Assembly (NCBI GenBank): GCA_958439725.1
Contig: CAUBWJ010000015.1
Span: forward strand, 1 to 53,439
From: an uncultured Muribaculaceae bacterium
Lineage (GTDB): Bacteria > Bacteroidota > Bacteroidia > Bacteroidales > Muribaculaceae
DNA: 53,439 bases
Reading direction: 5' to 3'
Part shown: piece by piece, positions 40,912 to 49,275 of the stretch
Layout of the letters: each line of letters opens with the position of its first letter
Numbering within the stretch: position 1 is the first letter of the stretch
Made by a program: the position numbers and the translations under genes
The notes under the pieces: generated by a model
Told to the model about the DNA's origin: nothing
The model's input: only the letters and a program-made list of their open reading frames with translations
The model's database searches: none

Positions 40912-42213
40912 TTAATTTTTGTTGTAGAATTCGAGTATGCGCATTCTCAGCATGGCCTCGTATTTGGCCTGCACGAGTTCAGAAGCGGCCCGGATGTAGT
41001 TGGTCTTGGCCTCTTCGAATTCAGTGGCGTTGGCCCGGCCGAAGTTATATTTTTCGGTCATGGCCGAAAGGGCTTCCTTGGTAGCTTCAAGTGCCACTCC
41101 CGCGGCCTCGCGGCGCTTGTCGGCAGCCGTAGCCTGATAATAGGCCTGCTGTATAGCCTTGTAGAGGCGCTGGCGGGCGTCGTCGAGCTGCAGCCTTGAG
41201 TTGAATTCCTGAATGCGTGCGCGCCTTATGGAATTTCGGGTGCTGAAAGCATCAAACAGAGGAATGCGAAGGGAGAAGCTAAGGCTCTTGGTGAAGTTGG
41301 TGCTCATCTGGCGGTGGAACGGAGTGTTTTCCTCACCTATAAGACGATAGTAGCCTGTGGAAAGCCCGGCTCCGAAAGAGAGCGTGGGCAGATAGCCGGT
41401 CTTGGCAAGAGAGATGTTCTTGCGGGCAGCTTCCAGACTGAGACGGGCGGCGCGCATCGAATGGTTATTTACAAGAGCGTTCTCATAAACCGTTTCGGCC
41501 GAAAGCAGCGGCATATCAGTGTCTTTCAGAGGCTGGATGTCGAAACCCTCCACATCGTCGAGCTGAAGGAGCTGCGCGAGATCCACCAGAGCGAGTACGC
41601 GATTGTTGGCGGCATTCACCTTGCTGAGTTCGTCCTGGGCCACCTGCGAGCGAGCCTGCACAAGGTCCAGTTCAGGTATCTTACCGTTTTCCAGAAGCAC
41701 TTCCCGGCGGTTAAGCTCCACCTGCGACAGTTCGAGCTGATGGCAGGCCACATCATAAATCTCGCCGTAATACAGCACCTGGAGATACTGTGAAATCACG
41801 TTGAGCGTAATATCGTCCTTGGCCGATTCCGTCTCTTCCACCATGGCGCGGAGGTTGGCCTTGGCATAGTCCAGGCGTCTCACTCTTGAAAGGCCCTGAA
41901 AAATGGGCAGCGACATATCGGCCGAGAAGCCGGTCTGCTGGGTGTTGCGGTTGGCGTAAGTGTTGTTGGCGGTAAGGCCTCGGCCGAAACTGAAGCCCTG
42001 CGACGCTCCCGCCGACACCTGCGGCAGGAAGGCATCCTTGGCCTCGGTGATCTCAAGCTCGGCGGAACGCTGCTGGAGTATGCGCGAACGCACGTTGATA
42101 TTGTGCTGCACAGCGTGGTTTATACAGCTGTCGAGACTCCATGCCCCGGTCGCACCGGCTGTCAGCACGGTTCCGAAAGCCATCGCGGCCGCCAGATATA
42201 TTGTTTTCATCAT
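40912..42213 (-). CDS. TolC-family outer-membrane efflux protein (ABC efflux operon)
   Basis: A 433-residue TolC-family channel with signal peptide (TIYLAAAMAFGTVLTAGATG). Mature start WSLDSCINHAVQHNINVRS is the usual OEP opening. FLPQVSAGASQGFSFGRGLT and GYLPTLSFGAGLSTGYYR mark the strands of the two repeats, and TEKYNFGRANATEFEEAKTN the second hairpin. It is the last gene of the five-gene operon and the outer-membrane duct for the MacAB-like pump. Confidence 0.93.
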   Translation of the reverse strand: MMKTIYLAAAMAFGTVLTAGATGAWSLDSCINHAVQHNINVRSRILQQRSAELEITEAKDAFLPQVSAGASQGFSFGRGLTANNTYANRNTQQTGFSADMSLPIFQGLSRVRRLDYAKANLRAMVEETESAKDDITLNVISQYLQVLYYGEIYDVACHQLELSQVELNRREVLLENGKIPELDLVQARSQVAQDELSKVNAANNRVLALVDLAQLLQLDDVEGFDIQPLKDTDMPLLSAETVYENALVNNHSMRAARLSLEAARKNISLAKTGYLPTLSFGAGLSTGYYRLIGEENTPFHRQMSTNFTKSLSFSLRIPLFDAFSTRNSIRRARIQEFNSRLQLDDARQRLYKAIQQAYYQATAADKRREAAGVALEATKEALSAMTEKYNFGRANATEFEEAKTNYIRAASELVQAKYEAMLRMRILEFYNKN

Positions 42214-42243
42214 TGTGTCAGTTGTTGTGATTGATTACGGGAT

Positions 42244-43347
42244 TTAGTTGGCTTCGGTCTTTTCGGCACCGCGCAGACGGCTCTTCTTGTCAATACCGCT
42301 CTTCACCTCTATGTTGATGCCGTCGGAAACTCCGGTCACAATCGGAGTGCGTTTGAACTTCATTTCAGGCACCGTGTCGGTAAGGAGGTAAACGAAAGTG
42401 CTGTCGCCGGCAAACTCAACCACGCTTTCAGGCACGCGCATCACACCTTCCGAACGGTTCAGCGTCACAGTGGCGTTGGCGCTGTAGCCGGCGCGGAGAG
42501 TGGCGGTAGAGTCGACTTTAAGCGCGGCTTTTACCTCGAAGGTATTCGCGCCGCTCGACTCCGTTCCCTTGGGAGCGATATACTCTATTTCGGCCGACGG
42601 CTTCAGGTTGGGAAGAGCACCGATGGTGATAGCCACAGGCATGCCGGTGCGGAGCTGGCCCACCTCGGTCTCATCCACCGTACCCTTGAAGATAAGATTG
42701 GACATATCGGCTATGGTGGCCACGGTTGTTCCGTCGTTGAAGGTATTGGACTGGATTACCGATGTTCCCACTTTGACGGGAACGTCGAGCACAAGGCCGT
42801 TGATTGTGGCGCGCACCTGAGTGTTGCTTGCCGAGGCGTTGTAGCGCGACACTCCCTGACGCACGATATTGACGGCATCCTGGGCCGAAGCGAGCTCCTG
42901 GCGGGCGTTCTCGTAGGCAGTAAGGGTATTCTCGTATTCTTCGCGGCTTATCACCTTGCGGGAGAAGAGAGCCTCGTTGCGCTCATGCTTCAGGCGCGCG
43001 TCCTCAAGATTGATCTTGGCGGAGCTGACGCGTCCCTCGGCTGAGGATAGCTGTGAAGCGTCGGGAATCACCTTGATTTCAGCTATGATATCGCCTTCTT
43101 TCACAACATCGCCAGGCTCCACGTTTATCTTGGAAATGATACCTGAAATCTGGGGCTTGATTTCAATCTCGTCTCTCGGCTCGATTTTTCCGGTGAGCAC
43201 CGTGGTGCGTTCTATATCGCCGCTGTCGGGCGTTACGAGTTCATACTGTGTCTGCTTGGGTTTGGAATTGAAGTAGAGGTAAACGAAAGTGCCTATGAAA
43301 AGCGCTCCTACCAGAATCCAGATCAGAATCTTAAAAAACTTTTTCAT
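42244..43347 (-). CDS. MacA-like periplasmic adaptor
   Basis: A 367-residue membrane-fusion protein. An N-terminal membrane anchor (ILIWILVGALFIGTFVYLYF) is followed by TVLTGKIEPRDEIEIKPQIS and VEPGDVVKEGDIIAEI, the lipoyl domain, then a long coiled-coil hairpin (about 100-180) and RATINGLVLDVPVKVGTSVI with the returning half. The C-terminal part includes YLLTDTVPEMKFKRTPIVTG. It links the ABC permeases to TolC. Neighbouring genes on the same strand are 21 bases (upstream) and 30 bases (downstream) away. Confidence 0.93.
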   Translation of the reverse strand: MKKFFKILIWILVGALFIGTFVYLYFNSKPKQTQYELVTPDSGDIERTTVLTGKIEPRDEIEIKPQISGIISKINVEPGDVVKEGDIIAEIKVIPDASQLSSAEGRVSSAKINLEDARLKHERNEALFSRKVISREEYENTLTAYENARQELASAQDAVNIVRQGVSRYNASASNTQVRATINGLVLDVPVKVGTSVIQSNTFNDGTTVATIADMSNLIFKGTVDETEVGQLRTGMPVAITIGALPNLKPSAEIEYIAPKGTESSGANTFEVKAALKVDSTATLRAGYSANATVTLNRSEGVMRVPESVVEFAGDSTFVYLLTDTVPEMKFKRTPIVTGVSDGINIEVKSGIDKKSRLRGAEKTEAN

Positions 43348-43368
43348 TTCAGTTTATGATGTCGGTTA

Positions 43369-44634
43369 TTATTTGTCGTTAATTGCTTCAATGGGTTTGA
43401 TGCGCATGGCTTTCACTGACGGAATGATTCCCGCGGCGGTGCCGAGCACAAGGAAGAGTACCAGAATTATCACGGCACTCGAGAAATCGAGCTGGAAATG
43501 CGCCGAGCCGAGCACGGGGTCGAAAGTCAGCTTGTCGACCGCGGCAAGCACGAGAGCCGCGAAACATATTCCGCCTATACCGGCTATGGAGGTAAGCGCC
43601 ATGCTCTCGGAAAGAATCTGAATGATGATGTCGACAGGCTTGGCGCCGATGGCGCGGCGTATGCCTATCTCCTGTGTGCGCTCCTTCACGATAATCCACA
43701 TGATGTTTCCCACACCTATCACACCGGCCAATAGGGTGCCGAATCCCACGAACAGGGCCAGGATCTTCACTCCGAGGAAAAGATTCTCAACCATTTTGAA
43801 CTGTTCGGAAATATCCATGAACCAGAACGCGTCTTCGTCGGTAGGATCGATGGGATGATTTTTTCTTACGGCAGCCTTAATTACGGGCTGTATGTCCGAA
43901 GGGGTCTTTCCTTCGCGGGCGGTATAGAGAAAAACGCCGATATTATTACCGATGTTATAGGCAGTCTGCATGGTCGGGCCGGGAACAATCACCCCGTCGT
44001 CAAGACGTCCGCCGATACTTGCGTCGGATTTCTGCCGGGCCACACCTATCACCTTGAAATATATTCCGCTGATTTCAATGTATTCACCCAGCGGCGACTT
44101 GCCTCCGAACAGTTCATCGGCCACATTGGAGCCTATCACTGCAACCTTGAGATGCTTGTCGCAGTCAGAGGCGTTGATGAGACGCCCCGATACGAGCAAC
44201 GGCACCTGAATGCTGAAGAAATCAGATTCCACGCCCTGTATCATGCCTGATTTTGATTTTGTGCCGTATTTGAACGTGCCGTTGAGCTGAAGCATAGTGG
44301 ACGACAGGTCTATATCCGTGGCATAGTGGCGGATAAGAGCCACGTCGGTGCTGTTGAGGTTCCATGTGGTGCCTTTGTTGAATCCGCGGTAGGATTTGGT
44401 GGTGCGTCCTCCGAATGTCGCGCCCATGTTGGTGGCAAAACCATTGAAGTTACGCATCAGCATTCCCTGCAGGCCGTCGGCGCCTCCCCAGAGGAGGCCG
44501 AGCATGGCCGTTCCCCAGAATATGCCGAAAGCTGTGAGAAAAGTGCGGGTCTTGTTGCGCGACAGTGTGGCGAATATCTCGCGCCAGTTGTCGGAATCGA
44601 ATATGGGAAGTTTCATTTCTTTTCTTAATTTCAA
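43369..44634 (-). CDS. MacB-type ABC transporter permease, second copy
   Basis: A 421-residue permease: one N-terminal helix (TFLTAFGIFWGTAMLGLLWG), a large MacB periplasmic core domain (about 60-280) and three C-terminal FtsX helices starting near 290 (ILALFVGFGTLLAGVIGVGN, then IVKERTQEIGIRRAIGAKP, the coupling helix). The start could be the ATG at 44634 or at 44616 (MKLPIFDSDNW). It is different enough in sequence from its neighbour at 44641-45861 to suggest a heterodimer driven by one ATPase. It works with the MacA-like adaptor. Confidence 0.9.
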   Translation of the reverse strand: MKLRKEMKLPIFDSDNWREIFATLSRNKTRTFLTAFGIFWGTAMLGLLWGGADGLQGMLMRNFNGFATNMGATFGGRTTKSYRGFNKGTTWNLNSTDVALIRHYATDIDLSSTMLQLNGTFKYGTKSKSGMIQGVESDFFSIQVPLLVSGRLINASDCDKHLKVAVIGSNVADELFGGKSPLGEYIEISGIYFKVIGVARQKSDASIGGRLDDGVIVPGPTMQTAYNIGNNIGVFLYTAREGKTPSDIQPVIKAAVRKNHPIDPTDEDAFWFMDISEQFKMVENLFLGVKILALFVGFGTLLAGVIGVGNIMWIIVKERTQEIGIRRAIGAKPVDIIIQILSESMALTSIAGIGGICFAALVLAAVDKLTFDPVLGSAHFQLDFSSAVIILVLFLVLGTAAGIIPSVKAMRIKPIEAINDK

Positions 44635-44640
44635 AACAGG

Positions 44641-45861
44641 TTATTCATCACGAAGCGCCTCCACGGGTTTCACCTTTGTGGCCTTAAGAGCGGGGAACAG
44701 CCCGGCAAACGCGCCGGCAACTACCAGCACCACCGTCACCTCCACCGCGATGGAAAGCGTAACCGAGGGATCACGGATAAAATCCATCCCGGTAAATGCC
44801 TTGGCAAGTCCGGCGAGCACCAACATCCCGAAGAATATCCCGATATAGCCGAACAAAGCTGTAAGCGCCACACTCTCGGTTATGATCTGTATAAGTATCG
44901 AACGGGGCTTTGCGCCGATGGCACGGCGTATGCCTATCTCGTGTGTGCGCTCTTTTACCGATACGAACATTATATTGCTTACGCCCACTATGCCGGTAAG
45001 CATGGTCAGTATGCCGATAATCCAGATAGCCATCTCAAGAATAGTCATTGCCGTCATTCCCTGCAGATAGCCTGTGAAACGGTTCCAGATATATACGCCG
45101 CCGCTGTCGGTGGGATCAAACTCATGCTCGCGCGCCAGAGTGGTCTTTACCAGCTTCTCCGCAGCATCGGCATCCTCCTGAGTCTTCATGTCGGGCGCCA
45201 GTACATTTATGGTGCTGACGCGGCCGTTGCTGCCGGAGAGAGCCATGGCTGTCTCGAAAGGCACATAAGCGTTATCCTGCCAGTCGTGGCTGTATACGCC
45301 CACCACCTGCCAGCTGAGTTTCATGGCGTTGACATATTTTCCCACGGCATCCTCAGCCTCGCCGAAGAGCATCCGCGCGCTGCGCTCGTTGAGCACGATT
45401 ACCTTGCGCTTCTGAAGGAGGTCGTTGTCATTGATAAACCTTCCTTTTGTGATACTGAGCCGGTCAAGCTTCGCAGCCGACGGGAAAACACCCGACACAC
45501 GGTCGGTAACATAGTCTTTCTGGGTTGACACCTGGGCGCTGTCAAGATCTTTTATGGCGACAGCCTTTCGGATCACACCGCGGCCATCGTGGTCAATGGC
45601 AGAGATATCCTGATATTCAAGAGGGATATACCGGTTCTCCTGATACCCCTTGTAGGGCTTGGTGGTCATGCCGCCCCAAACGTTGATGGATTTTGTGCGG
45701 TCGCCGCTCATATCATAGCTGAAGGCGTTGAACACCCCGTGTCCCATACCCAGGAGGATTATGAGCATGAATATGCCCCACATCACAGCGAAGCCGGTCA
45801 GGGCCGTGCGAAGCTTATTGTAGCTGAGCGTCTGCCCTATTTCAAGTAAAAGGTCAATCAT
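44641..45861 (-). CDS. MacB-type ABC transporter permease, first copy
   Basis: A 406-residue permease of the same plan: N-terminal helix (TALTGFAVMWGIFMLIILLG), MacB core domain, and C-terminal FtsX domain with WIIGILTMLTGIVGVSNIMF and VKERTHEIGIRRAIGAKPRS. It lies 3 bases after the ATPase gene and 6 bases before the second permease. The fused ATPase of classical MacB is here a separate protein. Substrate unknown (peptides, lipids, macrolides and toxins are known for the family). Confidence 0.92.
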   Translation of the reverse strand: MIDLLLEIGQTLSYNKLRTALTGFAVMWGIFMLIILLGMGHGVFNAFSYDMSGDRTKSINVWGGMTTKPYKGYQENRYIPLEYQDISAIDHDGRGVIRKAVAIKDLDSAQVSTQKDYVTDRVSGVFPSAAKLDRLSITKGRFINDNDLLQKRKVIVLNERSARMLFGEAEDAVGKYVNAMKLSWQVVGVYSHDWQDNAYVPFETAMALSGSNGRVSTINVLAPDMKTQEDADAAEKLVKTTLAREHEFDPTDSGGVYIWNRFTGYLQGMTAMTILEMAIWIIGILTMLTGIVGVSNIMFVSVKERTHEIGIRRAIGAKPRSILIQIITESVALTALFGYIGIFFGMLVLAGLAKAFTGMDFIRDPSVTLSIAVEVTVVLVVAGAFAGLFPALKATKVKPVEALRDE

Positions 45862-45864
45862 CGC

Positions 45865-46527
45865 TTAGGAAATTATTCGGCCGTCGGAAATACGGATTAT
45901 GCGTTTGGTCTGCTCGCCCACTCCGGGGTCGTGAGTAACAATGACAATCGTCATTCCTTCGGCATTGAGCTGGCGGAACACCTCCATCACCTCTTTCGAC
46001 GTTTTGGAGTCGAGGGCGCCGGTAGGTTCGTCGGCAAGAATGAGCGAGGGCTTGGTGATGAGCGCGCGGGCTATGGCCACACGCTGCTTCTGGCCGCCGG
46101 AGAGTTCGCCGGGCAGATGGTGCGCACGGTCGGCAAGCCCCATACGTTCGAGCTGCTCCATGGCAAGCATATTGCGCTTACGGCGCGACACACCCTGATA
46201 GAACAACGGAAGCGCCACATTTTCCACGGCATCCTTATAGCTTATGAGATTGAACGACTGAAATACGAATCCTATCAGCTTGTTGCGGAGTTCGGCGGCA
46301 CGGTTCTCACTGAGGTTGCGTATCTCCACCCCGTCAAGATAGTATTCGCCGGAATCATATGTGTCAAGAATGCCTATGATATTCAGCAGAGTGGACTTTC
46401 CAGAGCCGGAAGCTCCCATTATCGAAACGAGCTCGCCACGGTCAATGGACAGATTTATATCCTTGAGAACGTGGAGCGGAACGGCTCCGGGATAAGTCTT
46501 GTTGATGTCTTTAAGATCTATAATCAT
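45865..46527 (-). CDS. ABC transporter ATPase, LolD/MacB type
   Basis: A 220-residue nucleotide-binding subunit. Walker A is MGASGSGKSTLLN (37-49), the signature is LSGGQKQRVAIARAL near 142, and Walker B is LILADEPTGALD near 163, with the switch His in VTHDPG. It lacks fused membrane parts. It is the first gene of the efflux operon and drives the two permeases that follow. No promoter box is obvious on the minus strand just upstream. Confidence 0.95.
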   Translation of the reverse strand: MIIDLKDINKTYPGAVPLHVLKDINLSIDRGELVSIMGASGSGKSTLLNIIGILDTYDSGEYYLDGVEIRNLSENRAAELRNKLIGFVFQSFNLISYKDAVENVALPLFYQGVSRRKRNMLAMEQLERMGLADRAHHLPGELSGGQKQRVAIARALITKPSLILADEPTGALDSKTSKEVMEVFRQLNAEGMTIVIVTHDPGVGEQTKRIIRISDGRIIS

Positions 46528-46686
46528 CTTTTGGGTTGTGATTTTGTGATAATGATTACTGATGAAACGGCAGCCCTGTAAAGGCCTTCTTTTTTCCTTT
46601 TCCTAATATTTGACGAAGCATAGTGCCGAAAAGTTGCACCTGATGAAATTTTTTCGCGAAGAGTTGCGAAATTGAACCGTTTGTTT

Positions 46687-46694
46687 TATCTTTG
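46687..46694 (+). promoter_or_regulatory. -7 box of the structured RNA
   Basis: TATCTTTG matches TAnnTTTG. Transcription would start near 46704, where the first hairpin begins. Confidence 0.7.
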
Positions 46695-46703
46695 CGTTAT
46701 AAA

Positions 46704-46976
46704 GACAAAGCGAGAGAGCTTTCAATCCCAAAAAAGATTCTAACTTTTACCACATCAAAGTAGATTGGGAAACTCATCAAATTTTAATGAAATACCGAGA
46801 CAAGCTTAGTCGCCCAATGGCGGGCCCCATCCTCGCAAGAGGAGGCTTAATTAGCCCAGGCGGATTACAAAGGGCGGCAGGCACTCAAATCCTGTCATTC
46901 GGAGTTTCATCGCATCCTTTGATGTGGCCCTTATAAAAGAGACTGTAACGTTATTCACGATACAGTCTCTTTTTTA
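46704..46976 (+). ncRNA. Free-standing structured RNA, family not recognised
   Basis: A ~270-base transcript with its own promoter (46687-46694) and an intrinsic terminator. It has a 5' hairpin AAAGC (46707-46711)/GCTTT (46718-46722); a long-range 11-base stem CCACATCAAAG (46750-46760)/CTTTGATGTGG (46917-46927), which closes the main domain; and AAACTC (46770-46775) with GAGTTT (46902-46907). Inside are a GCAA-capped stem CCTC/GAGG (46831-46842), GGC/GCC (46844-46856) and GGCAGG/CCTGTC (46876-46896). ATTGGG (46764-46769) can pair with CCCAAT (46813-46818), a possible pseudoknot that would compete with the local CGCC-CAAT-GGCG stem. It has no RNase P, tmRNA or SRP signature. 6S RNA is the main known alternative, but its long rod with a central bubble is not evident. 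Confidence 0.7.
46938..46976 (+). terminator. Terminator of the structured RNA (also usable by the POT gene)
   Basis: AGAGACTGTA (46938-46947) pairs perfectly with TACAGTCTCT (46961-46970), then a T-run. The minus strand also has a T-run. Confidence 0.9.
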
Positions 46977-47009
46977 TTTATTATGTCTGTTGCGGAGCAG
47001 CATGTATCA

Positions 47010-48722
47010 TCAGATTTCCGTATTGTCCGCAAGCTTCTCGGCTTTGGCTGCTTCGGCAAGAGGTGCGGGAGCGGGTTCGTCGGCCGTTGCCGCCTCAAGC
47101 TTCTTCATTATCGAGAAAATGAATATCGCCGAAACAAGGCAGAGTCCGCCGAGAATGAGCCAGATAACCCAGACCGGGATGCGGCCCCACAACTCCATGG
47201 GAACGGATACAAGATAATTGCCTATGGCCGTGGCGGCGAACCATCCACCCATCATCGCGCCCTTGAGACGTGGAGGAGCCACCTTGCTCACAAAGCTTAT
47301 GCCCATGGGCGAGAGCAGAAGTTCGGCAAACGTAAGGAGAAGATAAGTGGAGATAAGCCAGTTGGGCGACACGGCGCCGCTGGTGCCCACGATATGTATG
47401 GAGCCCAGCAGCATCACACCGTAGGCAACGGCGGCGAGCACCATTCCGTAGCCAATCTTGCGGGGAGCCGAGGGTTCTTTTTTCCGTCGGGCCATCCACC
47501 CGAATATGGCGATTGATACCGGCGTAAGAGCCACCACATAAAAAGGATTGAACTGCTGATACTCCTGAGGCTGGATGCCGGTGAGCGGATCGGGGGTCGT
47601 CATATAGAAATAGGCAGTAAGCGCCACGCACACCGCAAGTATAGCTCCGCTCACAATCTTGCCGGAACGCTTGCGCGACTGAAAGAGACCGAACGCGGCA
47701 TAGACCCCGGCAGCCACAGCTGTGAGAGCCCACACGTTGAAACCCACGCGCGTCCATCCTCCCGCATCGGGAGATGTGCAGCTCTTGGCAAACTCCGTGA
47801 GTGCCGCTCCGTTCTGGTTGAATACCATCCAGAAGAAAATCACCACGGCAAACACAAGAAGCAGAGCGGTGACGCGCTGACGCGTCTGAGCAGGCGAAAG
47901 CTCCGGTTCCGCCGACGCAGAATCGGCCTTTTTTACCTGGCTTTTCTTATCGAGAATATGGCGGAAGGTGGGACGCCCCACACGGTAAATCACGAAACTG
48001 ATTACCAGTGAGACACACGCGAGCGCAAAAGCATAGGAATATCCGCGTGAAAGCACCGTTATATATTCAGAAGCAAACCCGGCAAGGTCGGCACCGGGAT
48101 TCATCCCGGCCGCTGTGGCTGCTGCCACAAGTGCATCTGCCCCGGAGCCGGTGTCAAGGAATCCGTTGCACAACCCGGGGAGCGATGCCGCATAACTCAT
48201 CCCCGCACCCTCGAGAGCCATATTGCACATTGCCGTAGCCGCCATGGGAGCGTACATCGAGCCGATGTTGATGGCCATATAGAAAAGCGAGAAAGCGGCA
48301 TCACGCTGGCTGCTGTAGCGGGGAGTATTATAAAGGTCGCCTACCATCACCTGCAGATTGCCTTTGAACAATCCGGTGCCTGCCGCTATCAGAAAAAGCG
48401 CGGCATAAAGAAGCATGAGCGAACCGTCGGAGCGTATGGCAGTAGGCACGGACATAAGCGCGTATCCCGCAAGCATCACCGCCATACCCGACACCACGCA
48501 TTTGGAGAAGCTCCACTTATCGGCCAGCCATCCGCCTATAAGCGGCATGAAATAAACTACTGCCAGAAATATGGCATAAATCTTTCCCGACGAGGATGAA
48601 TCGAGACCGAACTTGGCCTGCAGATACAGAAGAAAAATGGAAAGCATGGTATAATAACCGAACCGCTCTCCGGTGTTGGCAAGGGCAAGGAAGTAAAGGC
48701 CCTTAGGCTGATTGTTGAACAT
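47010..48722 (-). CDS. POT-family proton:peptide symporter
   Basis: A 570-residue inner-membrane protein of the POT/PTR family, which imports di- and tripeptides with protons. It starts with NTGERFGYYTMLSIFLLYLQ, the conserved ExxER(F) proton motif in its usual place (here GERFGYY, with the first Glu replaced), followed by GGWLADKWSFSKCVVSG, the major-facilitator loop. About 14 hydrophobic segments are visible. A long C-terminal tail ends acidic and Ala-rich (ADEPAPAPLAEAAKAEKLAD). It stands alone, ending toward the structured RNA. The loss of the first Glu of ExxER may alter proton coupling. Confidence 0.88.
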   Translation of the reverse strand: MFNNQPKGLYFLALANTGERFGYYTMLSIFLLYLQAKFGLDSSSSGKIYAIFLAVVYFMPLIGGWLADKWSFSKCVVSGMAVMLAGYALMSVPTAIRSDGSLMLLYAALFLIAAGTGLFKGNLQVMVGDLYNTPRYSSQRDAAFSLFYMAINIGSMYAPMAATAMCNMALEGAGMSYAASLPGLCNGFLDTGSGADALVAAATAAGMNPGADLAGFASEYITVLSRGYSYAFALACVSLVISFVIYRVGRPTFRHILDKKSQVKKADSASAEPELSPAQTRQRVTALLLVFAVVIFFWMVFNQNGAALTEFAKSCTSPDAGGWTRVGFNVWALTAVAAGVYAAFGLFQSRKRSGKIVSGAILAVCVALTAYFYMTTPDPLTGIQPQEYQQFNPFYVVALTPVSIAIFGWMARRKKEPSAPRKIGYGMVLAAVAYGVMLLGSIHIVGTSGAVSPNWLISTYLLLTFAELLLSPMGISFVSKVAPPRLKGAMMGGWFAATAIGNYLVSVPMELWGRIPVWVIWLILGGLCLVSAIFIFSIMKKLEAATADEPAPAPLAEAAKAEKLADNTEI

Positions 48723-49275
48723 AATTACAAAATGGTATAAACAGGTTTGGCGTGTGGATCATGAGTTTATTTCTTAATAAACCCTGAGCACTATGCTTAT
48801 TTCATGGCACAAACTTACCCAATATTTCCCGTCATCCCAAATGGATTGTCTCTCCACACTATTTTTCATGTATTTCACAAAAACATAGCGTTAAAATTTG
48901 GATAATAGCCGACAGGTGATTACATTTGCGCCACAATGGGTAGAAGCCCCATGCGGCTGCGCCCATATCATACAGTTTTATCATATCATTTTCAGCTATG
49001 ATCCATCTTCATCTCTACAAAAGCAATTTCGGCGGTGACGTTCCTCCCGGAGGTGCGGAGATGAGGCGTGGATAGCTTTTCCCACCAACATTTTCAACCG
49101 CAGAAATGCCCCGGCAGCCCGAAGTGCGTCCTTTCGTATCCTCTCCCATGCAGCCGGGAGCACGGAGTTCATTGACATGTTGGTGACGGCCCCGGAGGAA
49201 GGCCTCCGGATCAGTGATAATTAAAATGATAATTCAACCCGGAAGGCCATCCCTATGGCCCTCCACCAAAACTGT
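48723..49275 (+). promoter_or_regulatory. Promoter and long structured leader of the AAA+ operon
   Basis: TTTG (48897-48900), 20 bases, then TACATTTG (48921-48928) is an ideal promoter. It would give a leader of about 340 bases. The leader holds two perfect hairpins: CCGGAGG (49192-49198)/CCTCCGG (49203-49209), loop AAGG, and GGCCAT (49245-49250)/ATGGCC (49255-49260), loop CCCT. The second lies just upstream of the start region. No gene seen in this stretch. Confidence 0.6.

Noticed and set aside
46704..46976. RNase P RNA, tmRNA, SRP RNA or a common riboswitch
   Set aside because: I found none of their conserved boxes, and no gene on the same strand follows that a riboswitch could control; the next gene reads the other way.
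48996..49178. A 60-residue leftward frame in the leader of the AAA+ operon
   Set aside because: No promoter, no family, and it lies antisense to the likely leader RNA.
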